DNA of 64,000 bases, taken from an uncultured Eubacterium sp. GTDB taxonomy: Bacteria; Bacillota; Clostridia; Oscillospirales; Acutalibacteraceae. The position numbers and the translations under genes were made by a program. Positions 61,206 through 64,000 of the stretch are shown piece after piece; positions within the stretch are counted from its first letter, which is position 1, and each line of letters opens with the position of its first letter. The notes below the pieces were generated by a model. It ran no database searches. It saw only the letters and a program-made list of their open reading frames with translations, and had not been told where the DNA came from. The stretch lies in the NCBI GenBank assembly GCA_934561395.1, contig CAKTGF010000001.1, positions 124,001-188,000 on the forward strand. Reading direction: 5' to 3'.

Positions 61206-62084
61206 CTAATCGTTTTTTAAGGACGAGCCGAAAACATCGGCAACCTCGCTTATTGAAATAAAGGCATTTTTGTCAATTGAATGAACAATATCCTTCATTT
61301 TACCGATTTGGAAACGGTTTAAAACAAAGTAAATTACCGTGCGGTCACGGTCGGAATAATAGCCCTTAGCGTCAAAAAAGGTTATTCCGTTGCCAAATTC
61401 CTCAGACAGCCTTTTGCAAATTTCATCATGCTTTGTAGTGATTATCATTGCGGATTTAGAGCGATCAAAGCCCTCAACAATATAGTCGATTACCTTTAGC
61501 GCAACAACATAGGTAACAATTGAATACAGCGGCAAAATCCAGCTGTTAAGCACAATTCCGCATATAACATAAAGAATAACATTATATATCATAACAAATG
61601 TGCCAACCGACATCGAAAGCTTTTTGGCAAAAATAACAGACAAAACCTCTATGCCGTCCATAGCGCCGCCGTAGCGAATGGCAATACCGCTGCCCACGCC
61701 TGAAATAAAGCCGCCGAACACTGCGCACAAAAACAAATCGTTTTTGGCAAGCGGCGAAAACGCCGAAACATCAATTGGCAAAATATCCGTAATTACCCAA
61801 GCGCTTATGGAATAAATCGCCACAACAAACACGGCATACACCGTGAAAACCCAGCCCTGCTTTTTTGCGCCGAACAAAAATATGGGTATGTTAAGCACCG
61901 CCAAGAAAACGGAAAGCGACAGCCACTCGGGTGTAAGCTGTGACAAAAGCATTGATGTGCCGGATATTCCGCTGTCGTAAAGGCGAACAGGCTGAAGAAA
62001 CATTGTAACGCCGATTGAATTGATTATGCCTGCCAAAAACAGCATAATAAAATTTTTAATCTTAAACTGTTTGATGAATTTCAT
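61206..62084 (-). CDS. YitT family membrane protein (DUF161/DUF2179)
   Basis: A 292-residue protein with five or six membrane helices in the first 200 residues (for example LFLAGIINSIGVTMFLQPV, GGFISGVGSGIAIRYGGAMDGIE) and a soluble C-terminal DUF2179 domain (GITFFDAKGYYSDRDRTVIYFVLNRFQIGKMKDIV). Function is unknown. Has its own promoter (62109-62137) and heads a two-gene unit with the methyltransferase. Confidence 0.9.
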   Translation of the reverse strand: MKFIKQFKIKNFIMLFLAGIINSIGVTMFLQPVRLYDSGISGTSMLLSQLTPEWLSLSVFLAVLNIPIFLFGAKKQGWVFTVYAVFVVAIYSISAWVITDILPIDVSAFSPLAKNDLFLCAVFGGFISGVGSGIAIRYGGAMDGIEVLSVIFAKKLSMSVGTFVMIYNVILYVICGIVLNSWILPLYSIVTYVVALKVIDYIVEGFDRSKSAMIITTKHDEICKRLSEEFGNGITFFDAKGYYSDRDRTVIYFVLNRFQIGKMKDIVHSIDKNAFISISEVADVFGSSLKND

Positions 62085-62108
62085 AAATCGTCCCCTTTGC
62101 TTTTTTAC

Positions 62109-62137
62109 ATTTTAACATATATTGGCTTTTTAGGCAA
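62109..62137 (-). promoter_or_regulatory. Promoter of the YitT-methyltransferase unit
   Basis: Minus strand TTGCCT (62132-62137) and TAAAAT (62109-62114), 17-bp spacer, about 25 bp before the start. Confidence 0.6.
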
Positions 62138-62183
62138 ATTCCAAGAAAAAAATTATATTTTAGTTCACAAATAACAGGGCTGC

Positions 62184-62327
62184 CTACTCTTTCAGTTCTT
62201 CGATAAAAGCCTGTATCCTTGTGGTTGCAAGGCTGCCCTTTGAAAAAGCCTTAAATTCCTCGGCGCTGACCAAGGTAACACCGTTAATTATATTAAAATT
62301 CTCGTCATAAGCGTCCCACAGTTCCAT
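62184..62327 (-). CDS. Small 47-residue ORF coupled to the Nudix remnant
   Basis: Not on the main list of genes because of its size. ATG 62327 follows the stop of the preceding fragment by one base and has GAGGGAT 6 nt upstream. The start MELWDAYDENFNIINGVTLV looks like the first strand of Nudix hydrolases of the IDI-like type, but no Nudix box follows; the rest is SAEEFKAFSKGSLATTRIQA and a short Glu-rich end. It is either a small real gene or a shuffled gene piece. Confidence 0.4.
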   Translation of the reverse strand: MELWDAYDENFNIINGVTLVSAEEFKAFSKGSLATTRIQAFIEELKE

Positions 62328-62328
62328 T

Positions 62329-62575
62329 TTAATCCCTCGTAATTATCAATTTTAATTCGCCGTTTGTATTTTGTATTTCATTTTTTATAAATTCAGGATA
62401 CAAAACAACCTTATCCAAATCATCAATATTAAGCCAGCTGAAATGATTAACTCTGTTGCTTTCATTAATCTCAAAATCGTTTTCAAAGCGATTAAAATCA
62501 GTATTTTCAATATCAACAATATAGTACATTCCTATCTCGTGATACTGTTTACCGCTTTCAGTAAAAAAGCACTCG
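62329..62575 (-). pseudogene. Nudix hydrolase C-terminal fragment
   Basis: Reading from the junction with the kinase gene, the frame gives WINECFFTESGKQYHEIGMY followed by YIVDIE and the end FSWLNIDDLDKVVLYPEFIK. This is the part normally found after the Nudix box (compare ENFF...HEIGFYY). The N-terminal half with the Nudix box GX5EX7REUXEEXGU is missing. An ATG at 62529 gives a 66-residue product but has a weak ribosome site. Confidence 0.6.
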
Positions 62576-63091
62576 TTAATCCATAAAGGTTAAATCAACG
62601 CCTTGGGCAATGCCTTTTATGTAGTCGTCCGCCTCCTTGTGAGAGTGAAAAATAATTACATTACTGTTGTATTTTTCAAGCAGCGCCTTAATTTGAGGCA
62701 CAATATCGCAATTAAAGCTTTTGATAAAATCAATCAGTTCGTCGTTGGCAGGCAGTTGGCAGGGCATTTCAGGTCTGTTGCCTTTTCTGTTTTGCGCTCC
62801 TTGAATACAAATTTCGGTGGGCAGGTCAAACCAAAATACAACATCTGCCTGCTTAATTCTCAATTCAAGCGTGCTTTTAAAATTACCGTCAATAATAAAG
62901 CTGTCCTTTTTAAAAATTTCCCGCTGCCGTTCAATCAACTCCTCACGGGATATGTGGGTGCAGTCGCTGTTCCAATAAACAGAATCCAAATGGAACAACT
63001 CAATACCGGTTGCGTTGTGCAGCTTGCGGCTAAAGGTACTTTTACCTGCACCCGGGCAACCGATTACAACAATTTTTTTGTAGTTAAACAT
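62576..63091 (-). CDS. P-loop kinase-like NTPase (adenylate kinase / topology-modulation type)
   Basis: A 171-residue protein with GCPGAGKSTFSRKL (P-loop at 11-18), LFHLDSVYWNSD, FIIDGNF and an RKGNRPEM basic lid region. This is the layout of small shikimate/adenylate-kinase-like proteins annotated as AAA family ATPase or DNA topology modulation protein. The substrate is unknown. It lies behind a promoter and a short 5S-like RNA; AGGAGGT precedes the ATG. Its stop overlaps the remnant of a Nudix gene. Confidence 0.8.
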   Translation of the reverse strand: MFNYKKIVVIGCPGAGKSTFSRKLHNATGIELFHLDSVYWNSDCTHISREELIERQREIFKKDSFIIDGNFKSTLELRIKQADVVFWFDLPTEICIQGAQNRKGNRPEMPCQLPANDELIDFIKSFNCDIVPQIKALLEKYNSNVIIFHSHKEADDYIKGIAQGVDLTFMD

Positions 63092-63107
63092 AACTTACCT
63101 CCTAAAA

Positions 63108-63200
63108 ACAAAAATCGCCCTTGCATAGCTATGCAAGAGCTTTACTGCTGTGTTCGGAATGGGAACAGGTCATCTCAATTTTCATCAGTTCCAACTGATA
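63108..63200 (-). ncRNA. Short RNA with a 5S rRNA-like core and its own terminator
   Basis: On the minus strand the predicted transcript has an AUCAGUU-GG-AACUGAU hairpin. It is followed by a block (GAGAUGACCUGUUCCCAUUCC, GAACACAGCAG, AAAGCUC) that matches the helix II-III and loop C part of bacterial 5S rRNA. It ends with GCUCUUGCAU/AUGCAAGGGC, a 10-bp stem, and GAUUUUUGUUUUU. It is too short to be a 5S gene. It can terminate before the kinase gene, whose ribosome site follows. Confidence 0.55.
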
Positions 63201-63206
63201 TGGTTA

Positions 63207-63236
63207 ATTATATCATAATCGCCTGATTTTTGTCAA
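63207..63236 (-). promoter_or_regulatory. Promoter of the 5S-like RNA and kinase gene
   Basis: Minus strand TTGACA (63231-63236) and TATAAT (63207-63212) with an 18-bp spacer, both hexamers perfect. Confidence 0.82.
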
Positions 63237-63273
63237 ATACAAAACGAACAGAGCGTTATTATAACAAACAGCA

Positions 63274-63306
63274 AACGGAGATGATCGTTTAGTGAGCACC
63301 TCCGTT
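63274..63306 (-). terminator. Terminator of the P-type ATPase gene
   Basis: AACGGAGGTG pairs with CATCTCCGTT on the minus strand, followed by a weakly T-rich tail. It lies 10 bp after the gene stop. Confidence 0.7.
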
Positions 63307-63315
63307 CGGTTTGGA

Positions 63316-64000
63316 TTATTTATTAAGCTTTCGCTGAATGAGCTTTACGATTTCAACAATAGGAATTACCATAATTGCGACTACCAATGAGGTAAAGTAT
63401 TCTGCTGCGCTGATTGCGGCGAAATCGAAGGCTTCCTTTAAGAACGGGATATAGATAACAGCCGTTGAAAGGACTAACGAAAGTGCCATTGCACCGATTA
63501 AATACCAATTTATGCTGCCCATTTTAAATATGGACTGGCGGCGTGAGCGCATATTGAATGAATGGAATATTTCAGCCATTGAAAGGGTTAAGAACGCCAT
63601 TGTCATTCCGTTTTGGTGGAGGAATTTATTGCTGATGTCGTCAACGGCGAAAATATCGTGAAGTGACATTTTACCGTCAGCTGCCATAACAATGCCCAGC
63701 ACATAAGCAACCAGTGTTAAAACGGTAACCATAATGCCCTGCCAAGCAACATCAAAGCCAAGGCCGCCTGAGAAGATACCCTCCTTGCTGTCACGGGGAG
63801 CACGCTTCATAATATTTGGGTCGCCCTTTTCAAGGCCGAGCGCAAGAGCCGGGAAGCAGTCGGTAATAAGGTTAATCCACAACAGATGCACAGGCTCAAA
63901 CAAAGTAAATCCAAGCAGAGTTGCAATAAAGATTGACAAAACCTCCGACAGATTGGATGAAAGCAAAAATTGAATTGAGTTACGGATATTATCGTAAATT
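63316..64000 (-). CDS. Cation-transporting P-type ATPase, C-terminal part (cut by window edge)
   Basis: The frame is open to the window end, so the N-terminal part lies beyond 64000. The visible end starts with IYDNIRNSIQFLLSSNLSEV, the segment that precedes the last membrane helices in Ca2+-type P-type (PII) ATPases. It continues with PVHLLWINLITDCFPALALGLEKGDPNIMKRAPR, a hallmark of that group, and four or five C-terminal helices. The TTG at 63966 is internal and not a start. Ca2+ or Na+/K+ pumping cannot be separated from this part. Confidence 0.92.
   Translation of the reverse strand, partial: IYDNIRNSIQFLLSSNLSEVLSIFIATLLGFTLFEPVHLLWINLITDCFPALALGLEKGDPNIMKRAPRDSKEGIFSGGLGFDVAWQGIMVTVLTLVAYVLGIVMAADGKMSLHDIFAVDDISNKFLHQNGMTMAFLTLSMAEIFHSFNMRSRRQSIFKMGSINWYLIGAMALSLVLSTAVIYIPFLKEAFDFAAISAAEYFTSLVVAIMVIPIVEIVKLIQRKLNK

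Noticed and set aside
62184..62327. Functional Nudix hydrolase
   Set aside because: Only 47 residues and no Nudix box.
63108..63200. Complete 5S rRNA gene
   Set aside because: Only the middle of 5S is present; the helix I ends and the 3-prime half are missing and replaced by a hairpin terminator.

Overview
The window is ordinary chromosomal DNA of a low-to-moderate GC, spore-forming Clostridia bacterium. I place it in the Oscillospirales/Ruminococcaceae from the look of the proteins. Support: a Spo0A-SpoIVB pair, a complete S10-spc-alpha ribosomal superoperon in Firmicutes order, zinc-binding (Cys-rich) forms of S14, S4, L36 and adenylate kinase, an HprK/RapZ/WhiA block, IreB, LepA and a T-box in front of pheST. 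No phage, transposase, CRISPR array, tRNA or complete rRNA operon was found.

Layout: 1-5,430 holds glnA behind a leader attenuator, a CapA-like protein, a CaCA-type antiporter and an uncharacterised membrane protein. 5,470-11,690 is a minus-strand run (FAD oxidoreductase, PqqD-like protein, nucleotidyltransferase, lepA; then rlmD). 11,760-15,540 is pheST with its T-box and promoter. 15,570-18,260 is a small accessory patch: ireB, an unknown Lys-rich protein, a secreted FnIII protein whose promoter has three evenly spaced operator-like palindromes, a divergent XRE regulator and a small anchored protein. 18,280-33,940 is the S10-spc-alpha superoperon (rpsJ to rplQ, with secY, adk, map, infA and rpoA), preceded by a leader of about 300 nt. 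34,120-36,262 is spoIVB-spo0A.

36,273-41,261 is the most unusual block: two SCP2-like proteins flank a class-III aminotransferase and a split transketolase in one apparent operon with one good promoter. 41,290-50,550 is hprK-ROK kinase-murB-rapZ-whiA-dnaE-pfkA, coupling carbon control to cell-wall and DNA synthesis; yvcK is missing from its usual place. 50,580-59,640 has a glycosyltransferase, a GtrA-like membrane protein, a metallophosphoesterase with a large GH63-like hydrolase, and an isolated Wzz/BY-kinase/phosphatase module. 59,760-64,000 has ppa, a methyltransferase, a YitT-type membrane protein, Nudix remnants, a P-loop kinase, a short promoter-driven RNA resembling the middle of 5S rRNA, and the C-terminal part of a P-type ATPase cut by the window edge.

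All functions are assigned by reading motifs and comparing with remembered families; no database search was run. Several starts were moved downstream of the longest possible ORF because the ribosome binding site and family length agree (ireB, rplB, rplN, rplX, rpsJ, rpsN).
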